DNA of 19,054 nt from UBA1724 sp963611685 (lineage in GTDB: Bacteria; Verrucomicrobiota; Lentisphaeria; Oligosphaerales; Oligosphaeraceae): positions 1-19,054 of the forward strand of contig CAVDSU010000030.1 of the NCBI GenBank assembly GCA_963611685.1. Direction: 5' to 3'. Below are positions 7,474 to 15,993 of this stretch, piece after piece; positions within the stretch are counted from its first letter, which is position 1; each line of letters begins with the position of its first letter. The translations under genes were made by a program, and so were the position numbers. The notes under the pieces were generated by a model. The model made no database searches and was not told the origin of the DNA. It worked only from the letters and a program-made list of their open reading frames with translations.

Positions 7474-10400
7474 ATGAAACGCTCCCTGACCCTCCTGCTC
7501 CTGTGCCTCGCCGCGGCACTGCTCCCCGCGCTAGAATGGGACTTCACAAACGGCGACCTCCACGGCTTCCGGACCCTGAATTTCGAGAAAAGCGAGATGG
7601 TGCCCGGCGAGGGCTTCCATGGCACCAGCCACCAGGCGGCATACCTCATGACGCCGGAGGGATTCCTCCTCCAGGCCGCCGACTACGCCTTCCTCGCCGT
7701 GGAATTCGAGGGCGACGCCCCCGATTTCCCCATCTATTTCAGCCATCCCGGCATCGCCATGTCCGAGCAGACCCGCCTCGACTGCACCGAAAAGCAAGGC
7801 GCGATGCTCCTCTATGACCTGGGACAATGCCCCGAATGGCGCGGCGCCATCGACTGCCTGCGCTTCGACATGGTCCTCCAGGCGGCGGGCCCCGAGGGCA
7901 CCATGCGCGCCATCCGGCTGCTGCAGGAGAAGCCCTCCTCCCTGGACGGCGTGCAGATCCCCGACGGGAATTTCCTGCAGTCCGGCCGCGGATGGTCCGG
8001 CGACGCCTCCTACTCCTACCTCCAGGCATCCCTCCCCGCCGGCGGCGCCGCCATCGCCCCCAGGACGGAAATCACGCTCACCGGCGCCTATCTCCTGGAC
8101 TGGGAGGCCGATGGCGCCCTCCAGGCGGAATTGGTCTACGAGGACATCCTGGGACAGGAGATCGGCCGCGACACCGCCGGCCCCCAAGACCACACGCGAC
8201 TCCTGCCACCCCGCCTCACGGCATACGCGCGGATCACAATCCGGAATCCCGGAGACGCCGCCGTCACGCTGAAACGCGTGTCGCTGTTGCCCATCGCCTT
8301 CGAACTGGACGCCGAGAGCGCGCACCGGAATTTCCTGTCGGGATACGGGAAGGGCTTCGGGCAGGGACTGGTGCGGCAGCTCCTGGGATACTGGCTCTGG
8401 AATGCCGAGCTCGGCGAAAAGCCCCGCGCGCAGTGCGTCTTCGAGAAGGAATTCGATTTGGAGAATGCCTCCGCTCTCAAGAGCGCCATCTTCTATTTCA
8501 CCGCCGACAACGAGGTGGAGGCGCTGGTCAACGGCACCCGCCTGAAGACAGTCTGCCAGGATGTCTGGATCAAGGCGGATGCGGTGGACGTGAAGGCCCT
8601 CCTCCATGACGGCCGCAATGCCCTGCGCCTGAAGGTCCTCAACTCCGACGGCCCCGGCGGCGCCATCGCCGACCTGGTGCTGACCTACGCCGACGGCTCC
8701 CAGAAGCGCGTGGTCACCGACAACACCTGGCGCTGCCAGCCGCTGTCGACGGCACAGGCGAAGAGCGCCTGGGCGGAGATCCCCGCCACCCAGGAGGTCC
8801 AGGTGCTGGGCGTCAATGGCACCCCGCCCTGGCAGCTCATCATCCCCAACGGCACCAATGTCCTGAATGTCTCCCTGGAGGGGCTGTCGCTCCCCGCCGA
8901 GCCCACCGGCGACCCATGGTCCCCCGACAATGCCCGACTGGTCCCCCGCGGCGAATGCCTCCAGACCGACGACGCGGACTTCGCCGTCCGCCTGAGCGAC
9001 GGCGCCCACGACTACCTGCTCCTCAATACCCTGATCCCTGCAGGCACCCTGGACAACGCCACCGAGATCCCCCTCGATTTGGCGCCCGCCGACCTCTCCC
9101 TGCTGCCCCCTGGAGTCTATAGGGCCACCGCCACCCTCGGCGGAAACCCCCTCCCCTTCGACGGCAACGACACCCTCACCGTCCACCCCACGCCGGAAAA
9201 CTCCCCCGAACACGCCCTGCCCTTCGTCTCGCTCGTCAACCAGGAGACCGTCCCCCGCCTGGAGATCAACGGCAGCGAACAGGCCAGCCTGATCCAGTAC
9301 CTCATCGACATGAACGACGAGGACAACAACTACCGGGAGATCAAGCTGGCCGCCGACAACGACGTGCCCGGACTCTGGCTGCACTACATCATCCCCGTGG
9401 ACGCACAGGGAAAGATCGACTTCACCACGCTGGACAACGTGTGCACCTCCGCGCTGCTGCGCAATCCGGAGATCCACCTGGTGGTCATCGCGGGACTGGA
9501 TCCCATGCGCAGCCCCACGCTGCTCCCGCTGCTGGAGGCGAAGCCCGAGAGCCTGGTGGTGACCGCCGACGGCGCCCACAAGGTCATCAACTACGGCGCA
9601 GAGGCGCAGACCTCGCCCTCCATGGCCTCCCCAATCTGGCTGGATCTCGCCGACGATCTGCTGGAACAGATCGCCGAACACCTGGACAAGATGCCCTACG
9701 GCAAGCGCGTGGTGGCGCTGCTCCCCAGCAGCGGCGTCACCTGGGAGTGGATGTACTGGGGTTGCCAGAACCCCAAGGAATTCGTGGACTACAGCGTCGC
9801 CTTCCGCCAGGCGTTCGTCCGATACGCCCAAGCCAAATACGGCACCATCCAGAAGGCAAACGCCGCCTGGAAGACCGCCTTCGCCTCCTTCCAGGAAATC
9901 GTCGACACTAACGCGCTGCCACGCCCCGACGCCCGCAAGGACCACGATAGCCAGAAATTCCTGCGACTCTCCTCCGAGACGCAGATGGTCATGGACTTCA
10001 ACCGCTGCCTGGCGGAGGTGGTCTCCGACACCATCGTGCATCTCTGCACCACCGTCAAGAACGCCACCGGCGGACGCCTCCTCACCGGCGCCTACTACGG
10101 ATACCTGAACGAGATCACCACCGGCTACTGGTCCCAGAACAGCGGGCACTGGGCGCTGCGGAAAATCCTGGATTCCCCCGTGGTCGACCTGCTCCACGCG
10201 CCCTCCGCCTACATGAACCGCGGACCCGGCGGACCCGGCGGATTCATGATCCCCGTGGCCTCCGCCCGACAGGCCAAGAAGGTCTTCACCACCGAGGCCG
10301 ACATCCGCACCCTCCACAGCGGCGCCGGCGCCGCCTTCGGGGGCTGCCATACCCTCGGCGAATCCGCGGCGGTCCTCGCCCGCGAAATGGCCGCGTCCCT

Positions 10401-11382
10401 GGCGCACGGCGTCGCCCTGCGATACTACGACTTCAGCAACGGCTGGGTCTTCCGCGATCTCCGCCTGGCACAGCTGGCGCAGCGGCTCTCCGAAGCCGAA
10501 GAGACCATCGCGCAGGCCTCCCCGAAACTCGTCGATCCCGCAAATTCCATGGCGATCATCGTCTCCCAGGACGCCATGGAGCGCGTCACCTACAACAGCA
10601 TGGCGCATGTCCACGCGCTCTCCCAGCAGCGCACCGAAATCGGCCACACCGGCGTGGCACACGAAAACTACATCATGCCCGGGCTGGAGCAAATCCCCCT
10701 GGAACACAAGCTCTGGTTCTTCCAGAACCCCCTCAGCCTCTCCGAAAAAGAAATCGCCTACCTCCAGGAGAAGATCCTGGTTCCCGGAAATACCGTCATC
10801 TTCGGAATGGCCATCGACCCCGACCACGGAGGCGCGTCCTTCTCCACCGAGACCCTGGAGAAGCTCACCGGAATGCCCTTCGACGTCGACATGCGGGGCT
10901 GCCAAAAGCCCATGCCCGTCCTCACCGCACAGGGCGCCGAGAACCTGGGAGACAACGCCGTCAATGTGGGCTGCGCGAGCTTCCAGATGATCCCCGTCTT
11001 CCGACCCGCCAACAACGCCACCATCCTCGCCGTGGATGGCGACGGACTCCCCGTGATGGCGGAAAGCACCGTGAATGGCTGCCGCGTCATCTTCTCCGCA
11101 CTGCCCCCCCTGCGCGCCTCGTGGCTGCGGGCCCTGGCAATCCAGGCGGGGCTGCACTGCTACGACAACCACGACGCCGATTCCATCTGGGCGGCCGGAA
11201 ATGTCCTGGGAATCCACTTCGCCGGCGGCGGCGAACGCACCCTCCGCGTCCTGGAGAAGGAGGGCGTCGCCAAGGAACTGCTCTCCGGAAGGGAATTCCC
11301 CGTCCAAGACGGACAATTCGCCTACCACGCACAGCCCATGAGCACCGCGATCTTCCTGGTGCTCCCGAAGGAAGAACCGTAG
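7474..11382 (+). CDS. Large secreted GH42-like glycoside hydrolase
   Basis: This 1302-residue protein has a signal peptide (1-19, MKRSLTLLLLCLAAALLPA). An N-terminal beta-rich part is followed by a jelly-roll module (about 305-430) like the sugar-binding domains of GH2 and rhamnosidase enzymes. A barrel-like region (about 610-1010) contains Glu758 in VTWEWMYW, the stretch YGTIQKANAAWKTAF (789-803), which is very like the GH42 YGT-x-LN-x-AW-x-x-x-F pattern, and Glu941 in TTEADIR. Glu758 and Glu941 are candidate acid/base and nucleophile. The C-terminal part (about 1030-1300) is compatible with the Rossmann-like trimerisation and small beta domains of GH42. It probably acts on a galactoside or other plant or host glycan outside the cytoplasm. 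The start was moved 24 codons inside the longest frame so that the signal peptide is N-terminal. The exact family and substrate are uncertain. Confidence 0.78.
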   Translation: MKRSLTLLLLCLAAALLPALEWDFTNGDLHGFRTLNFEKSEMVPGEGFHGTSHQAAYLMTPEGFLLQAADYAFLAVEFEGDAPDFPIYFSHPGIAMSEQTRLDCTEKQGAMLLYDLGQCPEWRGAIDCLRFDMVLQAAGPEGTMRAIRLLQEKPSSLDGVQIPDGNFLQSGRGWSGDASYSYLQASLPAGGAAIAPRTEITLTGAYLLDWEADGALQAELVYEDILGQEIGRDTAGPQDHTRLLPPRLTAYARITIRNPGDAAVTLKRVSLLPIAFELDAESAHRNFLSGYGKGFGQGLVRQLLGYWLWNAELGEKPRAQCVFEKEFDLENASALKSAIFYFTADNEVEALVNGTRLKTVCQDVWIKADAVDVKALLHDGRNALRLKVLNSDGPGGAIADLVLTYADGSQKRVVTDNTWRCQPLSTAQAKSAWAEIPATQEVQVLGVNGTPPWQLIIPNGTNVLNVSLEGLSLPAEPTGDPWSPDNARLVPRGECLQTDDADFAVRLSDGAHDYLLLNTLIPAGTLDNATEIPLDLAPADLSLLPPGVYRATATLGGNPLPFDGNDTLTVHPTPENSPEHALPFVSLVNQETVPRLEINGSEQASLIQYLIDMNDEDNNYREIKLAADNDVPGLWLHYIIPVDAQGKIDFTTLDNVCTSALLRNPEIHLVVIAGLDPMRSPTLLPLLEAKPESLVVTADGAHKVINYGAEAQTSPSMASPIWLDLADDLLEQIAEHLDKMPYGKRVVALLPSSGVTWEWMYWGCQNPKEFVDYSVAFRQAFVRYAQAKYGTIQKANAAWKTAFASFQEIVDTNALPRPDARKDHDSQKFLRLSSETQMVMDFNRCLAEVVSDTIVHLCTTVKNATGGRLLTGAYYGYLNEITTGYWSQNSGHWALRKILDSPVVDLLHAPSAYMNRGPGGPGGFMIPVASARQAKKVFTTEADIRTLHSGAGAAFGGCHTLGESAAVLAREMAASLAHGVALRYYDFSNGWVFRDLRLAQLAQRLSEAEETIAQASPKLVDPANSMAIIVSQDAMERVTYNSMAHVHALSQQRTEIGHTGVAHENYIMPGLEQIPLEHKLWFFQNPLSLSEKEIAYLQEKILVPGNTVIFGMAIDPDHGGASFSTETLEKLTGMPFDVDMRGCQKPMPVLTAQGAENLGDNAVNVGCASFQMIPVFRPANNATILAVDGDGLPVMAESTVNGCRVIFSALPPLRASWLRALAIQAGLHCYDNHDADSIWAAGNVLGIHFAGGGERTLRVLEKEGVAKELLSGREFPVQDGQFAYHAQPMSTAIFLVLPKEEP

Positions 11383-11386
11383 CGCC

Positions 11387-11428
11387 CCCCCCGCGAGGGA
11401 GCGATTTCCCCCCGCGAGGGAGCGATTT
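11387..11428 (+). repeat. Two perfect 21-bp tandem repeats after the GH42-like gene
   Basis: Units 11387-11407 and 11408-11428 are identical (core CCGCGAGGGAGCGATTT). They begin five bases after the stop codon. No protein is encoded. Confidence 0.9.
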
Positions 11429-11509
11429 TCACCGCGTTAGAAATCGGTTAGGAAAATAGAAGTCCGGGATGCCCCCAATACGGTAGGGGCGATGCCCAGG
11501 GAAACACGC

Positions 11510-11525
11510 GGCGCCGCGCGGCGCC
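11510..11525. promoter_or_regulatory. Perfect 16-bp palindrome upstream of the phosphate transporter gene
   Basis: GGCGCCGCGCGGCGCC is its own reverse complement and lies 47 bases before the ATG at 11573. It could be a hairpin in the mRNA leader (stem GGCGCC, loop GCGC) or a dimeric protein site. A second inverted repeat (GCCCC and GGGGC around AATACGGTA) lies just upstream at about 11471-11490. I found no Pho-box-like direct repeats. Confidence 0.45.
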
Positions 11526-11572
11526 CCTCCGGGCCTCCCAGAACGGAAACCGACTCCTCCCTTTTCCTAACC

Positions 11573-13288
11573 ATGCTCTCACAGTTCTTCCAGGTCTTCG
11601 GCGGACTCGCCATCTTCATCTACGGCATGAACCTGATGAGCGACGGGCTCAGCCAGTCCGCCGGCGACCGCATGCGCGCCATCCTGAAGGTCTTCTCCTC
11701 CAACCGGGTGGTGGCAATCCTCTCCGGCGCGGCGGTGACCTGCGTGGTGCAGTCCTCCAGCGCCGTCACCGTCATGGTCATCGGCTTCGTGAACGCGGGG
11801 CTGCTGAACCTGACGCAGTCCATCGGAATCATCTTCGGCGCCAACATCGGCACCACCATCACCGCACAGCTGGTGGCCTTCAATGTGGGATGGCTGGTGA
11901 TGCCGGCGCTCTTCCTGGGAATGATCCTCTGGCTCCAGAAGAAGCGCGCCATCTCCAACTGGGGACTCACCATCATGGGCTTCGGATTCCTCTTCATGGG
12001 ACTGAACCTGATGGGCGATACCCTGAAGGAGCTCAGCAAGCTGCCCTCCTTCATGAAGGCATTCCAGCTCTTCGCCTGCGAACCCGCCGAAAACGGCTTC
12101 ATGCCGCCCCTCGCCGCACTGGGCGCCATCGCCGTGGGAATGGGCGTCACCTTTATCATCCAGAGCAGCTCCGCCGCCACCGGCGTCATTATCATCCTCG
12201 CCGCAAACGGAATGCTGGGACTGCATACCGCGGTCTGCCTGACCCTGGGCTCCAATATCGGAACCACCATCACCGCACAGCTGGCCGCCATCCCCGCAAA
12301 CCGCGTGGCAAAACAGGCCGCACTGGCACACACGCTCTTCAATGTCATCGGTGTCTGCCTGGCATTCCTCAGCTTCTATGTGCCCATCTGCGGAAAACCC
12401 GCTTTCTTCCAATTGCTCGATTGGATCTGCTCAGACGCCACCCTCCCACGACAAATCGCCAACGCACACACGCTCTTCAATGTGTGCACCACGCTGGCGC
12501 TGGTCGGATTCATCCCCCTGCTCGTACACCTCTGCGAGGCGATCATCCCCGTAAAGACCGACGAGGTCCACTACAAGCGACTGGAACCCCATCTGCTCCA
12601 GAATCCGCCCTTCGCCCTGGCACAGACCACCTCCGCACTGGGCGCCATGCTCAAGAACGCCTGCATCATGTCCGTGGCCGCACTGCGCTGCTACGCCCAC
12701 AACGACGAGGAAAACAAGAAGGTCATCCTGCGCCTGAAGGAGCGCGAGGAGGACGTGGACAACCGGCAGGCCGACATCGCCGACTACCTGTCGCGCCTCA
12801 TGCAGCAGCCCCTCACCCCCCAGCAGGCACAGGTGGTCCCGCAGCTGCTCCACTGCTCCAATGACGCCGAACGCATCGGCGACCACGCCGCCATCATCCT
12901 GGAGATCATGAACCACATCCAGGACAAGGGCCTCCGCTTCAGCGACGCCGCCTCCCAGGAATACGACCAGCTCCTCCAGGAACTGGAGGCGCATGTGCAG
13001 CGGGTCGCCGAGGTCCTGCGCGACAACAGCGCCTCGCGCATCGGCGAGACCGTCGCCGCACGTCTCCGGCTCAAGGAACACTTCGCCGCCTCCGAACAGG
13101 AACACCTGGCACGCATCGCCAACGGCACCTGCCGACCCGAAATCGGAATCGTCTTCCTGGAGCTGCTCACGGAAATGCAGAAGATCCTGCGGCACCTCTC
13201 CAACATCACCGACCGCGCCGGACAACTCTACCTGCGCCCCAACGAGGTCATCCCCCCCGAGGGAATCACCACCGACACCACTCCATGA
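11573..13288 (+). CDS. nptA: Na+/phosphate cotransporter with fused PhoU-like C-terminal domain
   Basis: This 571-residue inner-membrane protein imports phosphate with sodium. It shows the duplicated NptA/NaPi-II signature: QSSSA at 60-64 with GANIGTT at 89-95, then QSSSA at 197-201 with GSNIGTT at 226-232. HTLFN also occurs twice (253-257 and 299-303). After the last membrane segment (about 305-325), residues 345-560 form a helical PhoU-like tail with heptad-type helices such as LLHCSNDAERIGDHAAIILE. The ATG at 11573 places the first membrane helix at the start. The frame is open 27 codons upstream, but that part is basic, non-hydrophobic and crosses a palindrome. The leader is pyrimidine-rich (TTTTCCTAACC-ATG) without a ribosome site. 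phoB overlaps its stop codon. Confidence 0.9.
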   Translation: MLSQFFQVFGGLAIFIYGMNLMSDGLSQSAGDRMRAILKVFSSNRVVAILSGAAVTCVVQSSSAVTVMVIGFVNAGLLNLTQSIGIIFGANIGTTITAQLVAFNVGWLVMPALFLGMILWLQKKRAISNWGLTIMGFGFLFMGLNLMGDTLKELSKLPSFMKAFQLFACEPAENGFMPPLAALGAIAVGMGVTFIIQSSSAATGVIIILAANGMLGLHTAVCLTLGSNIGTTITAQLAAIPANRVAKQAALAHTLFNVIGVCLAFLSFYVPICGKPAFFQLLDWICSDATLPRQIANAHTLFNVCTTLALVGFIPLLVHLCEAIIPVKTDEVHYKRLEPHLLQNPPFALAQTTSALGAMLKNACIMSVAALRCYAHNDEENKKVILRLKEREEDVDNRQADIADYLSRLMQQPLTPQQAQVVPQLLHCSNDAERIGDHAAIILEIMNHIQDKGLRFSDAASQEYDQLLQELEAHVQRVAEVLRDNSASRIGETVAARLRLKEHFAASEQEHLARIANGTCRPEIGIVFLELLTEMQKILRHLSNITDRAGQLYLRPNEVIPPEGITTDTTP

Positions 13289-13980
13289 AACAGGAAAAGA
13301 TCCTCATTGTCGAAGACGACGAAAGCATCCGAGAAGTGCTCGCCATGACCCTGGTCGCCGAGGGATACGAATCCCCCCTCGCAGCCGCCGACGGCAATGA
13401 GGCGCTCACCCTGACACGAAAATGCCTCCCCGATCTCATCCTCCTGGATCTGATGCTCCCAGGAGTGGACGGATTCACCGTCTGCGAGACGCTCAAGGCA
13501 GACCCCGAACTACGCCGAATCCCCATCATCATGCTCACCGCACGCAGCGCGGAGGCCGATGTCGTGCGGGGACTGGACCTGGGCGCCGGCGACTACGTCA
13601 CGAAGCCCTTCAACCGACAGGTGCTGCTGGCGCGCATCCGCACGCAGCTCCGGCTCCGCAAGGAATCCGGCGAACGGCCCAGCTATGAATACGGCCCCCT
13701 GCGCCTGGATCCCCAAAAGCACCAGGCGACCCTCAATGGCGAGGTCCTGGAGCTCACCGCCGGCGAAATGGCCCTCCTGCATCTCTTCCTGAAGCACCCA
13801 GGGCAGGTCTTCACACGCTCCCAAATCGTCGCCCACACCAAGGGCGAAAACTATCCCGTCACCGAACGCGCCATCGACGTCCAGATGGTCAGCCTCCGGC
13901 GAAAGCTGAAAGAACTCTCGCCCGCCCTGGAGACCGTCCGCGGCGTGGGATACCGCCTCAAGCCCGCGGAGGCCCTATGA
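13285..13980 (+). CDS. phoB: PhoB-type response regulator (OmpR/PhoB family)
   Basis: This 231-residue transcription factor has a receiver domain (1-120) with acidic pocket Asp11/Asp12, phospho-acceptor Asp55 in LILLDLMLPG, Thr85 and Lys107 in the VTKPF motif. A winged-helix DNA-binding domain (about 130-228) ends in the typical VRGVGYRL. Phosphorylated by the downstream kinase, it would activate phosphate-starvation genes, probably including this operon. The ATG overlaps the transporter stop as ATGA (13285-13288) and its own stop overlaps the kinase start the same way. Phosphate as the signal is inferred from the adjoining transporter; the family alone does not fix it. Confidence 0.9.
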   Translation: MKQEKILIVEDDESIREVLAMTLVAEGYESPLAAADGNEALTLTRKCLPDLILLDLMLPGVDGFTVCETLKADPELRRIPIIMLTARSAEADVVRGLDLGAGDYVTKPFNRQVLLARIRTQLRLRKESGERPSYEYGPLRLDPQKHQATLNGEVLELTAGEMALLHLFLKHPGQVFTRSQIVAHTKGENYPVTERAIDVQMVSLRRKLKELSPALETVRGVGYRLKPAEAL

Positions 13981-15443
13981 ATACTGGCTCCTCCTCACCC
14001 CCCCGCGGACTCCGACTCTTCGCATTCCCCGCGCTCCTGCTGGGGGCACTCCTCCTGCTGGGAGCCCTCCTCTATTGGCAACTGGGGGCCTTCCAGAAAA
14101 ATATCCAGCAGGAGACCCTCGCCTCCATCCAGGAGGCCACCGAGCTCTTCGAATGCCTGGCCGCGCCACTCCTGCGCAAAGGAGAACTCCAGGAGGTCCG
14201 CGAAATCTGCGACGACTTCACCCGGGACTCCCTCCGGCTCACCGTCATCCGCGCCGACGGCACCGTGATCGCGGATTCCACCCGACACGACGCCGAGGCA
14301 CTGGAAAACCACCGCCTCCGCGAAGAGGTCCAGAGCGCCCTGAACGGCGCCCCCCTGGCGGTCACCCGCCAAAGCGAAAGCACCGGAAAGTGGATGACCT
14401 ACTACGCCACGCTGCTCGAGGGCCCCGCAGATGGGCCCTATGTCCTGCGCACCGCCGTCTCCAGCGACCGCACGTCCCGAATCCTCCTGCTCTCCCGACG
14501 GCTCTTCTGGGGGACCCTGACACTGGGAATGGCCACCGTCGCACTGCTCACCCTCCATGTGTGGCGACGACTCTACCGGCCCCTGTCACGACTCCAACAA
14601 AGCATGTCCCTCATCGCCGACGGCGCCCTGGATGCACCCATCCCCGTGCCCTCGCGCGGATTGGTCCGGAAAATCGCCAAGAATGTCCGCGCCATGACGG
14701 GACAGCTGCGAAAGCAGCTCCGCGAAATGCAGCGAATGGAGGAGTTCCGAAAGGACTTCATCTCCAATGTCTCCCACGAAATCAAGACCCCCCTCACCGC
14801 CATCATCACCGCCGTGGAGACCCTCCAGGAGGCCCCCGGCCTCCCCGAAGAACAGCAAAAGCGACTGCTGTCCATGCTGTGCTCACAGTCCCAACGCCTG
14901 AATAACCTGGTACAGGACATCCTGGCGCTGGCCGCCCTGGAACACCACCAGGACGAACGACGCGGCGATTTCGTCCCCCTGGATCTCCGGGAAATCGCGA
15001 AGGGCTGCCTGGAGGACCTCCGCGAACTCGCCGTCCAGAAAAAGTGCAGCCTGGCGCTCGTCGCCTCCCGGGAGGCGTGGGTCCTGGGAGACCCGCAGCT
15101 GCTCTCCCAGGCAATCGGGAACCTCCTGCGAAACGCCCTGAAATACAGCGGCAGCCAGAGCGTCACCCTCGTCATCACGCAGACCACGCAAAACATCACC
15201 CTCGCGTGCGTGGACCACGGCTGCGGAATCCCCAAGGAACACTGGCCACGAATCTTCGAACGATTCTACCGCGTGGACAAACAGCGCTCACGAGCCCAGG
15301 GAGGCACCGGACTCGGACTCGCCATCGTCAAACATACCCTCCAACTCCACCAGGGAACCGCCGAAATCGACGAGACCCCCGGCGGCGGCTCGACCTTCCG
15401 ACTCACCCTCCCAACACAACCCCCTAGCCCCTCCCGTGGCTAA
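13977..15443 (+). CDS. phoR: PhoR-type sensor histidine kinase
   Basis: This 488-residue membrane kinase has a first membrane helix at 14-35, an extracytoplasmic sensor domain (36-170) with the PhoR/WalK-like LTVIRADGTVIADS and ENH stretch, a second helix at about 176-195 and a HAMP linker (196-250). The HisKA domain carries His267 in VSHEIKTPL. The ATPase domain has N-box NLLRNALKYS (Asn386), G1 DHGCGIP (413-419), F-box IFERFYR and G2 GGTGLGLAIVKH (442-453). All catalytic motifs look intact. No cytoplasmic PAS domain is evident. The start codon overlaps phoB as ATGA. The stop is 13 bases before the assembly gap, and the C-terminus looks complete. Confidence 0.9.
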   Translation: MNTGSSSPPRGLRLFAFPALLLGALLLLGALLYWQLGAFQKNIQQETLASIQEATELFECLAAPLLRKGELQEVREICDDFTRDSLRLTVIRADGTVIADSTRHDAEALENHRLREEVQSALNGAPLAVTRQSESTGKWMTYYATLLEGPADGPYVLRTAVSSDRTSRILLLSRRLFWGTLTLGMATVALLTLHVWRRLYRPLSRLQQSMSLIADGALDAPIPVPSRGLVRKIAKNVRAMTGQLRKQLREMQRMEEFRKDFISNVSHEIKTPLTAIITAVETLQEAPGLPEEQQKRLLSMLCSQSQRLNNLVQDILALAALEHHQDERRGDFVPLDLREIAKGCLEDLRELAVQKKCSLALVASREAWVLGDPQLLSQAIGNLLRNALKYSGSQSVTLVITQTTQNITLACVDHGCGIPKEHWPRIFERFYRVDKQRSRAQGGTGLGLAIVKHTLQLHQGTAEIDETPGGGSTFRLTLPTQPPSPSRG

Positions 15444-15456
15444 ATCCCTCAACCAC

Positions 15457-15705
15457 NNNNNNNNNNNNNNNNNNNNNNNNNNNNNNNNNNNNNNNNNNNN
15501 NNNNNNNNNNNNNNNNNNNNNNNNNNNNNNNNNNNNNNNNNNNNNNNNNNNNNNNNNNNNNNNNNNNNNNNNNNNNNNNNNNNNNNNNNNNNNNNNNNNN
15601 NNNNNNNNNNNNNNNNNNNNNNNNNNNNNNNNNNNNNNNNNNNNNNNNNNNNNNNNNNNNNNNNNNNNNNNNNNNNNNNNNNNNNNNNNNNNNNNNNNNN
15701 NNNNN
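15457..15705. other. Assembly gap (249 N)
   Basis: An uninterrupted run of N. The left edge ends in AACCAC and the right edge starts with CACAGAA, both parts of the adjoining repeat element. The gap therefore probably contains further repeat copies that could not be assembled. Its true length may differ from 249. Confidence 0.98.
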
Positions 15706-15925
15706 CACAGAAACGGCTGTCGCCGACACGGAAAGGATATAAAAAAATACCCCTCGGTGTGCTTCCGTGTCCGCGCTAGCGGCTTCTGTGTTCTTCCGTG
15801 GTTCATTCTATTTCAACCACCGAATGCACAGAAACGGCTGTCGCCGACACGGAAAGGATATAAAAAAATACCCCTCGGTGTGCTTCCGTGTCCGCGCTAG
15901 CGGCTTCTGTGTTCTTCCGTGGTTC
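15706..15925. repeat. Two identical copies of a cloverleaf-forming intergenic repeat
   Basis: Copies at 15706-15804 and 15827-15925 are identical over 99 bp with a 121-bp period. Within each copy, CACAGAA pairs with TTCTGTG and ACACGGAA with TTCCGTGT. Between these stems lie two small tetraloop hairpins, CGGC-TGTC-GCCG and CCGC-GCTA-GCGG. An outermost AACCAC/GTGGTT pair closes copy 2. The central loop is A-rich (a run of seven A). No protein is encoded. It lies between convergent genes, so it could also act as a two-way terminator or be a miniature mobile or REP-like element. Confidence 0.9.
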
Positions 15926-15985
15926 TCTTAACCACGTTCTTCCATGGTTCTCTTAACCACATTCTTCCGTGGTTCTCTCAACCAC
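15911..15985. repeat. Three 25-bp units made of repeat-element ends
   Basis: Units 15911-15935, 15936-15960 and 15961-15985 each read TTCTTCCGTGGTT, then CTCTT or CTCTC, then AACCAC, with one or two substitutions. Each contains a GTGGTT/AACCAC inverted repeat. They look like right and left ends of the larger element joined without its middle. The last unit ends eight bases before the stop codon of the minus-strand gene. Confidence 0.9.
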
Positions 15986-15993
15986 AGAATCCC

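Noticed and set aside
7531..11328. A 1265-codon open frame on the minus strand opposite the GH42-like gene
   Set aside because: It has no domain or membrane pattern and mirrors the real gene codon by codon; high GC suppresses antisense stops.
11492..11572. Upstream extension of the phosphate transporter
   Set aside because: The extra 27 residues are basic and non-hydrophobic, cross a perfect palindrome and are not expected in this family.
11383..11572. Pho-box for the PhoB-type regulator
   Set aside because: I looked for paired 7-base CTGTCAT-like repeats and found none that are convincing.
15706..15985. CRISPR array
   Set aside because: There are too few copies, the repeats are long and palindromic in a cloverleaf pattern, spacers are not unique or of constant length, and no cas gene is nearby.
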